From NCBI GenBank assembly GCA_035299505.1, contig DATGWL010000101.1, forward strand, positions 77,691 through 141,690: a DNA stretch of 64,000 nt. The letters run 5' to 3'. The translations under genes and the position numbers were made by a program. This document shows positions 17,602-27,171 of this stretch, piece by piece. A model generated the notes under the pieces. The model searched no databases. It was not told the DNA's origin and worked only from the letters and a program-made list of their open reading frames with translations. Source of the DNA: M3007 sp035299505 (GTDB lineage: Bacteria; Bacteroidota; Bacteroidia; Chitinophagales; Saprospiraceae). Numbering within the stretch: the stretch's first letter is position 1; the number at the start of each line of letters is the position of its first letter.

Positions 17602-18654
17602 TTATCCAACCAGCGCGCCTACCTGACGCAGTACATTTTTAGCTACTGTCATGAAGGCATCCGATACCATGCGGTTCTCCTGCAAAATAGCCGGGTGACC
17701 TTCATCGCCGCCTTCCCGAACGCTTTGCACCAGCGGGATTTGCCCTAAAAGAACCGAGCGACTTTCCAGAGCCAGGCGTTTGCCGCCTCCCTGACCAAAA
17801 ATGTAATATTTATTCTCAGGAAGCTCTGCCGGCGTAAACCACGACATGTTTTCTACAACGCCCAAAATTGGCACATCTATTTGCGGTAGCAAAAACATAT
17901 TCATGGCCTTGATCGCGTCGGCAATGGCTACTTCCTGTGGGGTAGTTACCAAAACTGCACCGGTAATGGGTACCGTTTGTACCAGTGTGAGCTGCACATC
18001 GCCGGTGCCGGGAGGCAGGTCAACAATGAGGAAATCCAGTTCGGGCCATAACACATCGCTCACAAACTGCTTGATGATGGCGCCCAAACGAGGTCCACGC
18101 AGTACCACAGCCTGTTCCGGATCAATAATAAAACCAATGCTGATGCAGGGAATTCCGTGGCCCTCCAGTGGAATCATTTTGGGCACACCGGTTACGTCTT
18201 TCACCTTTGGGCGTTCGCCTACCAGCCCCAACATAGTAGGAATGCTTGGTCCGTACACATCGGCGTCAAGCAGACCCACGCGCGCGCCCATGGCTTTGAG
18301 GCCTAGTGCTAGATTCACCGCCACAGTGCTTTTGCCTACACCGCCTTTGCCGCTACCCACCGCAATCACGTGCCTGATTTGCGGCAGTGCGCTGGGCGGA
18401 GCCATACCGTCTGTAGCGCGCGTAACAAAGTGTGCATTAACGGAAGCTTGCGGATATACCTCTGCAATGGCGCCGATACAGGCAAAGTTCAATTCAGCCT
18501 TCCCGGCCATTTGCAGAGAGGGAATTGCCAGTTTAAAGTTGACATTATTGCCTTGAATATCAAGGTCTTGGACCATACCGGCCGTTACAATGTCGCGACC
18601 GGTTTGCGGGTCGCTTACATTTTTCAGGGCACTCAGGATGCGTTCTTTTTCCAT
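17602..18654 (-). CDS. mrp: Mrp/NBP35-family iron-sulfur cluster carrier ATPase
   Basis: This 350-residue protein has an N-terminal MIP18-like (DUF59) domain (about 1-75), then the deviant Walker A GSGKGGVGKST at 100-110 and DADVYGPSIPTMLG. It is a cytoplasmic carrier that holds a [4Fe-4S] cluster between subunits and passes it to apoproteins. The usual CxxC is replaced: MSWFTPAELPENKYYIFG has no Cys. Bacteroidota homologs often look like this, so cluster ligation may differ. gmhB starts 4 bp downstream of the stop. Confidence 0.92.
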   Translation of the reverse strand: MEKERILSALKNVSDPQTGRDIVTAGMVQDLDIQGNNVNFKLAIPSLQMAGKAELNFACIGAIAEVYPQASVNAHFVTRATDGMAPPSALPQIRHVIAVGSGKGGVGKSTVAVNLALGLKAMGARVGLLDADVYGPSIPTMLGLVGERPKVKDVTGVPKMIPLEGHGIPCISIGFIIDPEQAVVLRGPRLGAIIKQFVSDVLWPELDFLIVDLPPGTGDVQLTLVQTVPITGAVLVTTPQEVAIADAIKAMNMFLLPQIDVPILGVVENMSWFTPAELPENKYYIFGQGGGKRLALESRSVLLGQIPLVQSVREGGDEGHPAILQENRMVSDAFMTVAKNVLRQVGALVG

Positions 18655-18678
18655 ATTGCAACAGGGAATTAGATCCCC

Positions 18679-19758
18679 TTAACCGATTTTAAAAGCAATG
18701 GTTTTCATTCTGCGGGTTTTTTCTCCGGTTTCCAGTGTTTCTTCCAGGATCATGGATTGCGCTGCGGGCAACTCAAACACCGAAGCCATATTGCGAATTC
18801 TGGCTGCCGGCACTTTAGCAGCCTGCAATTTATCCATGATTTCATCCAGGGTGTATCTTTTAAGCACATCCTGGAGCAGTGCATTTAGGGAATCCCGGTG
18901 AATCACCCTTGCTTTATTGGTTTGATATTCAGTCATTTCCAATAAATTATCCAACCCTAAAGCGCGGCAAAGTTGGGAAAATTGTCGCTCAGTGCCTACC
19001 GCAAGTAAAAGGATTTGTCCGTCAGCACAAGTATAGGTATCGCCATAAGGGGCGATATTGGGATGCCGGGTGCCCATACGTTGCGGAATAAATCCGTTCA
19101 TCAGGTAATTACATGCCTGGTTGGCCAACGATGCCAGCGCTGATTCCATCAGAGACGCAGTAACTGTGCAGCCTTTGCCGGTTCCGGCTTTTTGTAAAAG
19201 CCCTATAAGTATGGCCTCTTTTAACTGGTGTGCGGCCAGAATATCAATCAGGGCCACAGGCATTTTTACCGGAGGGCGTTCGGCCTCACCGTTCATATAC
19301 ATAAATCCGGCTTCTGCCTGCAAAACGCCATCAAAGGCTGGACTTTCGTCTTCCGGATCGGCAAAGGCGTTGAGTTGGGCATAAATCAGGCCAGGGTTAA
19401 GTGCATGCAACGACTCTGGATCCAATTGCATTCTTCGGGCAGAAGATGGTTTGAAATTGGAAATTATGACGTCTGCTGCTGCGGCATGCTGTATGGCTAA
19501 TTGATGATCTTCTGGTTGAGTCAGATCCAGCAACAAATGTTTTTTACCCCAGTTTACACTGCACCAATATGCAGAAATGGGTGATTCCGGCGATTCAGAG
19601 GGTTGTTTCCAGGCCCGTGTGACATCTCCGCCGGTGGTTTTATTCTCAATTTTGATCACTTCGGCGCCAAGTTCTGCAAAAAACATCCCCACAGCCGGTC
19701 CGGCAAGCACACTGGCAAATTCCACCACCTTTAGTCCTTTAAAAAACGTATCTTGCAT
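18679..19758 (-). CDS. CaiB/BaiF family (class III) CoA-transferase
   Basis: The 359-residue protein has the family start (FFKGLKVVEFASVLAGPAVG) and an aspartate in the expected region (ALIDILAAHQLKEAILIGLL). Class III enzymes transfer CoA between carboxylic acids through an aspartyl-CoA intermediate. The substrate cannot be told; relatives act on carnitine, bile acids, formyl/oxalyl-CoA or branched acids. It is divergent from the NAD(P)HX repair gene with only 29 bp between the start codons, so the two promoters must overlap. mrp follows on the same strand after a 24-bp gap. Confidence 0.9.
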   Translation of the reverse strand: MQDTFFKGLKVVEFASVLAGPAVGMFFAELGAEVIKIENKTTGGDVTRAWKQPSESPESPISAYWCSVNWGKKHLLLDLTQPEDHQLAIQHAAAADVIISNFKPSSARRMQLDPESLHALNPGLIYAQLNAFADPEDESPAFDGVLQAEAGFMYMNGEAERPPVKMPVALIDILAAHQLKEAILIGLLQKAGTGKGCTVTASLMESALASLANQACNYLMNGFIPQRMGTRHPNIAPYGDTYTCADGQILLLAVGTERQFSQLCRALGLDNLLEMTEYQTNKARVIHRDSLNALLQDVLKRYTLDEIMDKLQAAKVPAARIRNMASVFELPAAQSMILEETLETGEKTRRMKTIAFKIG

Positions 19759-19787
19759 GTTGTTTTACAGTGCGTAAAGTGTTGTAT

Positions 19788-21302
19788 ATGAAAATCTATT
19801 CTGCCCCCCAAACCCGTTCCTGGGATGTTTTTACTATTGAAAAAGAGCCAGTCAGCTCTTTTGAGCTTATGAACCGCGCTGTGCGGGTGTTAACTGAATG
19901 GTTTATAAAAACTTATCCCTTGCGAACCCGCCCCATTTGGATACTTTGTGGTACGGGTAATAATGGGGGTGATGGTCTGGCACTGGCCCGACACCTGAGC
20001 CGGGAAGATTATGATGCGAAGGTACTGGTGTGCGACTTCTCCGGGAAGCATAGCGAAGATTTTGACCGTCAAATGGCTGTTTTACCAGCACTTGGACGGA
20101 TTCCAGTCATTACCTGGCAGGCGCCTGGCAGTTTGGAACTGATCCCTCCTGATGCCCTTGTGGTAGATGCCTTGTTTGGATCCGGGTTAAATCGTTGTCT
20201 GGAAGGCGCCTGGGCGCAAATGGTGGCACAAATCAACCGTCTACCCAACGAAATCGTTTCCATTGATTTGCCCAGCGGGCTTCTGGCAGATGAGCACACT
20301 CCTGGAGAGGCTGTGGTTTGTGCGAGCAAAACCTTTTCGTTTGAGCGACCCAAACTGGCTTTTTTTATGCCTGAAAATGCCGAAAGGGTAGGGCAGTGGT
20401 ACTTTGGCAGTATTGGGTTACTGCCGGAGTTTGAAACAACAACAGCGGCTTCTTATTCCCTGATTACTCCGGATTTGGTACAAAAGTGGATTAAACCTCG
20501 GTCAAAATTTGCTCATAAGGGCTCTTTTGGGCATGCATTGATCATTGCCGGCAGTTATGGAAAAATGGGTGCTGCCGTGCTGGCCTCGCGTGCCTGCCTG
20601 CGTACAGGAGCCGGATTACTCACAGTGTATAGTCCTGCCAGCGGGTATATGGTTCTGCAAACTTCGGTACCTGAGGCAATGTTTAAGGCAGATCAGAGAG
20701 CCAAATTTTGGTCTGCTGTTCCGGATCTGGCCAATTATTCTGCCATAGGTGTTGGGCCGGGAATAGATCGGCGGCCGGAAACGGCTATAGCAATGAAGGG
20801 TTTACTTCAGGCGGTACAATCTGCCTTGGTGCTGGATGCAGATGCCCTCAATTTGTTGGCGGAAAATCCGGGTTGGTGGGCCTATGTGCCGGAAAATACC
20901 ATCCTGACACCCCATCCTAAAGAGTTTGAACGATTGTTTGGAAAGGCGGTGGATGATTTTGAGAGGTTGGTTCTATTGCAGCAACAAGCGGCAGACCACA
21001 AGGTTATCATAGTATTGAAAGGCGCACATACGGCAATTGCCTTACCGTCAGGTGAATGTTGGTTCAACAATACAGGCAATCCGGGCATGGCAACCGGAGG
21101 CTCCGGAGATGTGCTGACCGGAGTTATTACCGGATTGCTGGCGCAAGGATATACGGCAAAACAGGCAGCAATGCTGGGCGTTTACCTGCACGGATTGGCC
21201 GGCGATCTGGCAGCAGAACAGCTTGGAGAACAGGCAATAATTGCCGGCGATCTGGCTGCTTTTCTGCCGGCTGCATGGAGTTATTTAAGTAAGCCTGGCT
21301 AA
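19788..21302 (+). CDS. nnr: Bifunctional NAD(P)H-hydrate epimerase / ADP-dependent dehydratase
   Basis: This 504-residue enzyme repairs hydrated NAD(P)H. The N-terminal YjeF epimerase domain (about 1-215) has CGTGNNGGDGLALARHL. The C-terminal ribokinase-like dehydratase (about 225-500) has AHKGSFGHALIIAGS, GVGPGI and the NTGNPGMATGGSGDVLTG active-site loop. Length and order of domains are normal for the fused form. The start is the ATG at 19788 (MKIYSAPQTRS). Its last 18 bp overlap the end of the convergent acyl-CoA reductase gene, so the two stop regions are antisense to each other. Confidence 0.95.
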   Translation: MKIYSAPQTRSWDVFTIEKEPVSSFELMNRAVRVLTEWFIKTYPLRTRPIWILCGTGNNGGDGLALARHLSREDYDAKVLVCDFSGKHSEDFDRQMAVLPALGRIPVITWQAPGSLELIPPDALVVDALFGSGLNRCLEGAWAQMVAQINRLPNEIVSIDLPSGLLADEHTPGEAVVCASKTFSFERPKLAFFMPENAERVGQWYFGSIGLLPEFETTTAASYSLITPDLVQKWIKPRSKFAHKGSFGHALIIAGSYGKMGAAVLASRACLRTGAGLLTVYSPASGYMVLQTSVPEAMFKADQRAKFWSAVPDLANYSAIGVGPGIDRRPETAIAMKGLLQAVQSALVLDADALNLLAENPGWWAYVPENTILTPHPKEFERLFGKAVDDFERLVLLQQQAADHKVIIVLKGAHTAIALPSGECWFNNTGNPGMATGGSGDVLTGVITGLLAQGYTAKQAAMLGVYLHGLAGDLAAEQLGEQAIIAGDLAAFLPAAWSYLSKPG

Positions 21303-22343
21303 AAACTCCAGTACATCCACACCATCCGGGTAATCGTTCAGGGTGGGCTCCTGTGTTTTGCCAAATGGGATGTTGGTAAAACCTTTAACCGTCGTTTTCC
21401 CTACCAGACATTGGATATCGCTGCTTTTAGCGGCCAGCATTTCGTCCAGTTCCTGAAGATCGCTGTAATATTCATAGTGCACTGAAGCAATACGAGCCTG
21501 TAGCGAAGGGTTCTCCGTGAGCAGCAGGCATCCGTTGTTCAGGTGTGGCACCTTGTTCAGGATCAGCAGGGTAAAGTTGTAGTCGAAATTGTTTTTATAC
21601 TTGTCGTGGTGAGCCAGTTCACGGTATTCATGCAGGGTTTCCAGCAGAAAGTCGAACTGGTAACCATGCGGCACATACAGTTTGCTTACATTTCTGCAGC
21701 CCAATCCGAAATAGGTGAAAATATCTTGCCCTAATGCCATCAGCTCGTCCCGGGTTTCCATGCCTGTCAATACTGCCACGGAATTTCGATTGTGCCGGAT
21801 AATATGCGGGTATTTGCCAAAATATTGTTCAAAGTAACGCGCGGTGTTGTTACTTCCGGTAGCAATTACGGCGTCAAAACCTTTGAGGTATTCGCCATCC
21901 TGAACAAACTCCGTTGAGGCCCAGGCTTCATGTTCCCATTCAGCCATTTTTTTCACTAAAAGTGGCAGTAAGCGTTTGTCTTTGTCGCTCAGTTTTACCT
22001 TTGCACGGTATCCCATGATGAATACGCACAACCAATCCTGAAACCCTACCAATGGTAGGTTACCAGCCATAATGATTCCAATGGATTTGGAATAAGGTGG
22101 TATATCCCTGGCTGGATTTGGACGCTGGCTCCACCAGGGATATTGCGAAAGCCAGGTTTCCAGTTTACTGGCATCCAGAAATTGTTCAGAAATGCTGCGC
22201 AAAGCCTGCCTTATGTTGTCCTCTGTAAACCATTTGTTCTCCTGATAAGATTGAGCAATGGCCATATCCAAAGCAGCGTCGCCGCCGGAGTTCAGGTAAT
22301 GACCTAGTTCTTGTAGTACAGCAATTCTTTGAGCGAGCTTCAC
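21285..22343 (-). CDS. Acyl-CoA reductase, LuxC-like Bacteroidota family
   Basis: This protein of about 352 residues matches the acyl-CoA reductase (LuxC-like) family: SIGIIMAGNLPLVGFQDWL, DAVIATGSNNTARYFEQYFG, GLGCRNVSKLYVP with the presumed catalytic Cys, and a C-terminal FGKTQEPTL. It would reduce an acyl-CoA or acyl-ACP to an aldehyde, but the physiological substrate in this phylum is unclear. I placed the start at the GTG at 22343 (MKLAQRIAVLQELGHYL after initiation), because the upstream TTG at 22388 lies before the promoter-like TACCTTTG box and so would not be transcribed. It overlaps nnr by 18 bp, convergently. Confidence 0.85.
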   Translation of the reverse strand: MKLAQRIAVLQELGHYLNSGGDAALDMAIAQSYQENKWFTEDNIRQALRSISEQFLDASKLETWLSQYPWWSQRPNPARDIPPYSKSIGIIMAGNLPLVGFQDWLCVFIMGYRAKVKLSDKDKRLLPLLVKKMAEWEHEAWASTEFVQDGEYLKGFDAVIATGSNNTARYFEQYFGKYPHIIRHNRNSVAVLTGMETRDELMALGQDIFTYFGLGCRNVSKLYVPHGYQFDFLLETLHEYRELAHHDKYKNNFDYNFTLLILNKVPHLNNGCLLLTENPSLQARIASVHYEYYSDLQELDEMLAAKSSDIQCLVGKTTVKGFTNIPFGKTQEPTLNDYPDGVDVLEFLARLT

Positions 22344-22363
22344 GTGAAGTAGATTTTGAGGTG

Positions 22364-22371
22364 CAAAGGTA
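22364..22371 (-). promoter_or_regulatory. Predicted -7 promoter box for the acyl-CoA reductase
   Basis: On the minus strand TACCTTTG matches TAnnTTTG exactly. It ends 20 bp upstream of the GTG chosen as start, which leaves a leader of roughly a dozen bases. A -33 TTG at the ideal distance was not seen. Confidence 0.55.
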
Positions 22372-22452
22372 AGATCTAATGTCGGCAACTTAAGCGCAAT
22401 GAAAGATCACAGTTATACCGGCGTTAGAAAGAGATTATCACAGTAATTAGTT

Positions 22453-22481
22453 AAGCTATTCCTAATGATAGTAAAGCTATT
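22453..22481. repeat. Direct repeat AAGCTATT upstream of the export operon
   Basis: AAGCTATT occurs at 22453-22460 and again at 22474-22481, spaced 21 bp start to start, or two helical turns. It sits 42-70 bp upstream of the ABC transporter gene. The position suits an activator or repressor site, but chance cannot be excluded in this AT-rich stretch. Confidence 0.4.
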
Positions 22482-22522
22482 AAACAATCCGACCCAATCC
22501 TTGTTTCGAGGCAATTGATCCT

Positions 22523-24268
22523 ATGGCAACAATAACTCAGTCTACATTAAGCCCTGTTCAGCGCATACTTCGGCTGTTCGGGCAATATCGCAGGGAAATC
22601 CGCTATATCATACTATATGCTGTGATTTCCGGGCTTATCAATTTGTCACTTCCGCTTGGTATTCAGGCCATTATTGGTCAAATTGCCGGTGGCGGGATCA
22701 ACGCCTCCTGGGGTGTATTGGTCCTGTTTGTATTGGTTGGTGCTGCCCTTACCGGAGTACTGCGCATAATGCAGTTGTCGGTTGTGGAATACATACAGCG
22801 CCGCATATTCACGGAGTCTGCCCTTGATTTTGCAGTACGCATTCCAAGACTGAATCTGGAATCATTGCGCAAAGAGCATTTGCCGGAATTGGTCAACCGC
22901 TTTTTTGATACCATCACTTTGCAGAAAGGAATGCCTAAGGTGCTGATTGACGGTATTACGGCCATACTGCAGATTATTTTCAGTTTGTTGTTGTTATCGG
23001 TGTACCATGCCTCCTTTCTGATGTTTTCCCTTTTGTTGCTGGGGGTACTGGCGGTATTGTTTTACTGGATTGCCCCCCGGGGATTGCAAACCAGTTTGCA
23101 GGAATCCAAATACAAGTACAAACTGGTGTTTTGGCTGGAAGAAATGGCGCGGGTAGCTGTAACCTTCAAACTGGCTGGTGAAAATGATTTTCCGATCAGA
23201 AGAACCGACGAAATTACCGCTCACTATTTGGACGCCCGTTCCAGGCACTGGCGTATTCTGATGGTGAAATTCATCAGTAGCACGGTATTCAGAGTGCTCA
23301 CGCTGGGCAGTTTTTTGGTACTGGGCAGCTTGCTGGTCATGCAAAACGAACTGAATATCGGGCAGTTTGTAGCAGCAGAAATTTTGATCCTGTTTGTCAT
23401 TGAATCTGTTGAAAAGCTGATTGTTCTGCATGAAACAGGCTATGATGTGCTCACCGCTACCGAAAAACTCGGACAAGTGGCGGATTTGCCGTTGGAACGT
23501 GAAGGCGGAGTTCGGGTGGAAGAATTTTGTGCCAATAGACAGCCACTGGCAGTTGAACTACGTAATCTGAGCTATCAGTTTGCAGACGGCGATTCCAAGA
23601 TATTGAAAGACATTCAATTAAAAATTTCTCCGGGAGAACGGGTGGCAGTTTCTGGTTACAATGCCTCAGGCAAAAGTACGCTTATGCAAATTCTCTCTGT
23701 TGTTCGGAGAGATTTTACAGGCACTTTGCTTTTCAACGGACTGCCCAAGCAAAACCTGAATTTGCGCAGTTTGCGGGAGCATATAGGCGACCTGTCTTCA
23801 CAGGAGGATATATTTAAAGGCACCATACTGGAAAATATAACCATTGGTAACAGAAAAATTGGACTGCCACGCGTATTGGAAGTGGTTGAAAGCCTGGGTT
23901 TGAACGAGTTTGTACGGGATAGTCCAAACGGTCTGGACACAGAGCTGCTGCCCGGAGGCATCAATATTCCGCGCAGTACCATCACCAAGATACTCGTAGC
24001 CCGTTCGGTGGTGGCTATGCCCAACCTTCTGGTGATGGAAGAGCCCTTGACTGCCCTGAATTTTAAAGACAGGATCAATGTAGCCCAGTACCTGGCCAAA
24101 AAAGACCAGCCCTGGACCCTGATTTGTGTCACAGAAGACCCCGTGATGGCCGCAGTTTGTGATCGGGTGCTGATATTGAAAGAAGGAGAGATCATTTTTG
24201 ATGGCAGTTTTGAAGCTGCACAACAAACCAAAGATTTCACCAAAGTATTCCGGTCTAACCTGATTTAA
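22523..24268 (+). CDS. ABC exporter (membrane + nucleotide-binding domain) with degenerate ATPase motifs
   Basis: The 581-residue protein has a six-helix membrane domain (about 20-310) and a C-terminal nucleotide-binding domain. Walker A is intact (GYNASGKST, 378-386) and the Q-loop Gln427 is present. The signature is altered to LPGGIN (476-481), Walker B Asp is Glu506 before the catalytic-type Glu507, the D-loop reads TALN, and the H-loop His is Glu538 (CVTED). ATP hydrolysis may be weak or unusual. The following HlyD and TolC genes point to a type I-like export system across both membranes. No C39 peptidase domain is present. The substrate is unknown. Confidence 0.88.
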   Translation: MATITQSTLSPVQRILRLFGQYRREIRYIILYAVISGLINLSLPLGIQAIIGQIAGGGINASWGVLVLFVLVGAALTGVLRIMQLSVVEYIQRRIFTESALDFAVRIPRLNLESLRKEHLPELVNRFFDTITLQKGMPKVLIDGITAILQIIFSLLLLSVYHASFLMFSLLLLGVLAVLFYWIAPRGLQTSLQESKYKYKLVFWLEEMARVAVTFKLAGENDFPIRRTDEITAHYLDARSRHWRILMVKFISSTVFRVLTLGSFLVLGSLLVMQNELNIGQFVAAEILILFVIESVEKLIVLHETGYDVLTATEKLGQVADLPLEREGGVRVEEFCANRQPLAVELRNLSYQFADGDSKILKDIQLKISPGERVAVSGYNASGKSTLMQILSVVRRDFTGTLLFNGLPKQNLNLRSLREHIGDLSSQEDIFKGTILENITIGNRKIGLPRVLEVVESLGLNEFVRDSPNGLDTELLPGGINIPRSTITKILVARSVVAMPNLLVMEEPLTALNFKDRINVAQYLAKKDQPWTLICVTEDPVMAAVCDRVLILKEGEIIFDGSFEAAQQTKDFTKVFRSNLI

Positions 24269-24281
24269 CCCAAACCCTTTT

Positions 24282-25643
24282 ATGCTGAATATATCTGAAA
24301 ATAACCTGCCGGGCTCAGCTTACCCTGAAACCCTTCAGTCGCAACACAAAAATAAGATGCCCAATTGGCTTTGGTCGTTCCGCCGAATGCTGCTGGGCCT
24401 GTTGGCTATTTTTTTGGTGTTTATGTTTTTGCCCTGGACCCAGAACGTACGTGCAGATGGCCGGGTAACCACCCTGCGTCCGGAACAGCGCCCACAAACG
24501 GTACATGCTACCATTGCCGGTCGTATTGAACGCTGGTATGTGGCTGAAGGTCAGGCAGTTAAACGTGGTGATACCCTGGTGTTTCTTTCTGAGGTAAAGG
24601 CGGAATACTTTGATCCGGCCTTGGTAGAGCGTATGGGTGATCAGGTTTCGGCCAAAAAAGGCGCCATTGGCTCTTATGGCCAAAAGGCAGATGCTTTGCT
24701 GGATCAAATTGATGCTATGCGCAAAGAGCTTGACAGCAAAACCAGTCAGATTCGGAACAAAGTTGAACAGGCCAGGCTTAAAATTATCAGCGACAGCATA
24801 AAGGTGGCGCAGGCAGATATTGATTTGCAGGTGGCCAAACGTCAGTTTGAGGGCATCAAGGTGTTATACGACAAAGGCCTGGAACCTTTGACCAAGTTTG
24901 AAGAACGCAGACTTAAATTACAGGATGCCGAAACCAAACGTATTGCTGCACAAAACCAACTGGCTTCCAGCAAAAACGACCTGGCCATTTACCAGACCGA
25001 ATTGCGCCTGGTACAAAATGAAACAGCGAACAAGATTGCCAAGGCAGAAAGTGATCGATTTAGTACCATCAGCGAACAGTTTGATGCCACGGCTACGGTC
25101 AGCAAGTTGCAAATTGAACGTGAAAACTATGCCCGACGCCAGAATTTTTATTTCATCCTGGCGCCTCAGGATGGATTTATCGTTCAAGCCATCAAACCGG
25201 GTATTGGGGAAATTATCAAGGAAGGCGAACCATTGCTCAGTATACAACCAGCTGATTATCAATTAGCTGTAGAAATGTATGTAAAGCCGTTGGATTTGCC
25301 GCTTATCAATCTAGGCAATGAAGTTCGGTTTATGTTCGACGGCTGGCCAGCTTTCTTCTTTAGTGGCTGGCCGGGGGTTTCGCTTGGTACCTTTGGTGGC
25401 AAGGTGGTGGCTATAGACCGGAATATCAGCGCTAATGGCAAATTCAGGGTGTTGATAGCTCCGGATCCCAACGATCATCCATGGCCCAATGCGCTGTTTC
25501 CAGGCGGTGGCGCAAAAGGTATTGCTTTGTTGAATGATGTACCGGTTTGGTATGAATTGTGGCGAATGATTAATGGTTTCCCACCTGATTTGTATCAGGG
25601 ATTACCGGGTGGAACCTCAAAGGAAAAGGAGGGTAAAAAGTGA
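24282..25643 (+). CDS. HlyD-family membrane fusion protein
   Basis: This 453-residue protein has one membrane anchor at about residues 35-52 (LLGLLAIFLVFMFLPW), a short lipoyl-like half (RIERWYVAEGQAVKRGDTLV), a long coiled-coil hairpin (about 125-270), and a return to the beta-barrel region (APQDGFIVQAIKPGIGEI). It bridges the inner-membrane ABC protein and the outer-membrane TolC channel. It starts 13 bp after the ABC gene and its stop overlaps the start of the TolC gene by 4 bp, so the three are one operon. An unusually long proline/glycine-rich tail follows the barrel. Confidence 0.9.
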   Translation: MLNISENNLPGSAYPETLQSQHKNKMPNWLWSFRRMLLGLLAIFLVFMFLPWTQNVRADGRVTTLRPEQRPQTVHATIAGRIERWYVAEGQAVKRGDTLVFLSEVKAEYFDPALVERMGDQVSAKKGAIGSYGQKADALLDQIDAMRKELDSKTSQIRNKVEQARLKIISDSIKVAQADIDLQVAKRQFEGIKVLYDKGLEPLTKFEERRLKLQDAETKRIAAQNQLASSKNDLAIYQTELRLVQNETANKIAKAESDRFSTISEQFDATATVSKLQIERENYARRQNFYFILAPQDGFIVQAIKPGIGEIIKEGEPLLSIQPADYQLAVEMYVKPLDLPLINLGNEVRFMFDGWPAFFFSGWPGVSLGTFGGKVVAIDRNISANGKFRVLIAPDPNDHPWPNALFPGGGAKGIALLNDVPVWYELWRMINGFPPDLYQGLPGGTSKEKEGKK

Positions 25644-27067
25644 ATAATTCCAGCAAATTGACCAATTCATTCAAGTGGTTTCTGGCGTTTTTATGCAATC
25701 TGGCGCTATACGGTACATCGTTAGGCCAGTCACTGGATTATACCGCCTTCAGACAACAGGTCTTGCAATTTCACCCCCTGATTCGGCAGGCTGATTTGCA
25801 ACAGGAGCAGGCGCGCGCAGCACTGCTAAGAGCAAGAGGTGGTTTTGATCCCAAAATTTTTGCTGAACAATCTGGTAAAACATTTAACGGGAAAACCTAT
25901 TTCCAGTATACAGAAGCCGGGCTGAAATATCCCACATGGGCCGGCCTTGAATTGAAAGGAAGTTACAACCTGGCTTCCGGTAATTTCATCAACAGTGAAT
26001 CTGCATTGCCTGAGGCCGGACAGGCACTGTTTGGATTGAACTGGACACTCGGCCAGGGATTGCTTTTCGACGAAAGAAGAGCCTCACTTGAAATGGCCAA
26101 TATAGGTTTGAATATGGGCGCCGCAGAACGTTTGGCAGCCCGAAATGAACTTATGTATGAGGCTGCGAAGGCCTACTGGACCTGGACTTATGCCCAGAAT
26201 GCGGTAAATATTGTTACAGATGCCCTCAAACAGGCCAAGGTGCGGCACGAAGCATTGAGACAGAGTTTTTTTCAGGGAGAACGTTCAGCCGTCGACACAC
26301 TGGAAACCTTTATCCAGGTACAAACCAGAGAGGTAGATCTACAATTTGCTCTGAATGATGCGCAAAATGCAGCATTGGGGCTTGGTGTATTTTGGTGGAC
26401 AGAAAATGGAAATCAGGCATTACCAGCAGGATTAGCGGCCCCGGAATTATGGACTCAAACGGGTTCACAGCTTCAGCCTACGCAAGATTTACTGCGCTCG
26501 GCCCTGGCCAGTCACCCTGAATTACAAATTTATCGCGCCAAACTTCAGCAGTTGACAGTAGAACGGAAACTGAAAAGAGAGAAACTCAAGCCCATATTGG
26601 ATGTAAACTACAATCTGTTGGGCAATGGCTGGTCGTTTTTTCCCACAGCAACGGCCGAGGGGCCGGCAGTTTTGGCTAATGATGTGAAATGGGGCGTTCA
26701 ATTCAGTTACCCTATTCTCAACCGTAAAGCCCGTGGAGATTGGCAGGTGACTCGGATAAAAATAGCTCAAACAGATCTGGAAATACAACAAAAACAGCAA
26801 TCCATTACCGCCAAGGTGCAGCAATACGGAAATGATCTGGAAAACCTGCGCGCTCAAACCGACTTGTTCCGCAATATGGCGGCCAATTACAGGACGTTGC
26901 TGGATGCTGAAAATGTACGGTTCTCTATCGGTGAGAGCTCTGTATTTTTGGTCAATACCCGCGAACAACGCTGGCTGGATGCCCAGTTGAAATACCTCAA
27001 GTTGCTCAGCGAATGGAAAAAAGCTGAGGCTGGTCTGCAATGGTCGGCCGGGGTATTGGGCGAGTAA
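25640..27067 (+). CDS. TolC-family outer membrane efflux protein
   Basis: This 475-residue protein has a signal peptide ending near residue 30 (YGTSLGQ) and the two repeated TolC helical-hairpin halves, seen as long amphipathic helices (LRQSFFQGERSAVDTLETFIQVQTRE; QQKQQSITAKVQQ; GESSVFLVNTREQRWL).  It forms the outer-membrane and periplasmic tunnel for the exporter encoded just upstream. The start is a GTG at 25640 in the GTGA overlap with the HlyD gene. Length is normal for the family. Confidence 0.9.
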   Translation: MNNSSKLTNSFKWFLAFLCNLALYGTSLGQSLDYTAFRQQVLQFHPLIRQADLQQEQARAALLRARGGFDPKIFAEQSGKTFNGKTYFQYTEAGLKYPTWAGLELKGSYNLASGNFINSESALPEAGQALFGLNWTLGQGLLFDERRASLEMANIGLNMGAAERLAARNELMYEAAKAYWTWTYAQNAVNIVTDALKQAKVRHEALRQSFFQGERSAVDTLETFIQVQTREVDLQFALNDAQNAALGLGVFWWTENGNQALPAGLAAPELWTQTGSQLQPTQDLLRSALASHPELQIYRAKLQQLTVERKLKREKLKPILDVNYNLLGNGWSFFPTATAEGPAVLANDVKWGVQFSYPILNRKARGDWQVTRIKIAQTDLEIQQKQQSITAKVQQYGNDLENLRAQTDLFRNMAANYRTLLDAENVRFSIGESSVFLVNTREQRWLDAQLKYLKLLSEWKKAEAGLQWSAGVLGE

Positions 27068-27117
27068 TCAAATCGGGGTACGGATAGTTCAGGCAGAATG
27101 GCGACATTTGTGCCGGC

Positions 27118-27145
27118 TTGGCAGCTTTTTTGTCATTGCTGCCAA
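27118..27145 (+). other. Hairpin in the spacer before the beta-helix T9SS gene
   Basis: TTGGCAGC (27118-27125) pairs perfectly with GCTGCCAA (27138-27145) around a T-rich 12-nt loop. It lies 50 bp after the TolC stop and 26 bp before the next start. It could end the export operon or act in the leader of the next gene; there is no strong T-tract after it. Confidence 0.45.
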
Positions 27146-27171
27146 CGTTTATCTCACTACTCGATTTTTTT

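Noticed and set aside
17846..18556. 236-codon plus-strand open frame opposite mrp
   Set aside because: It has low-complexity Ser/Thr/Pro-rich composition and is the shadow of a conserved gene on the other strand.
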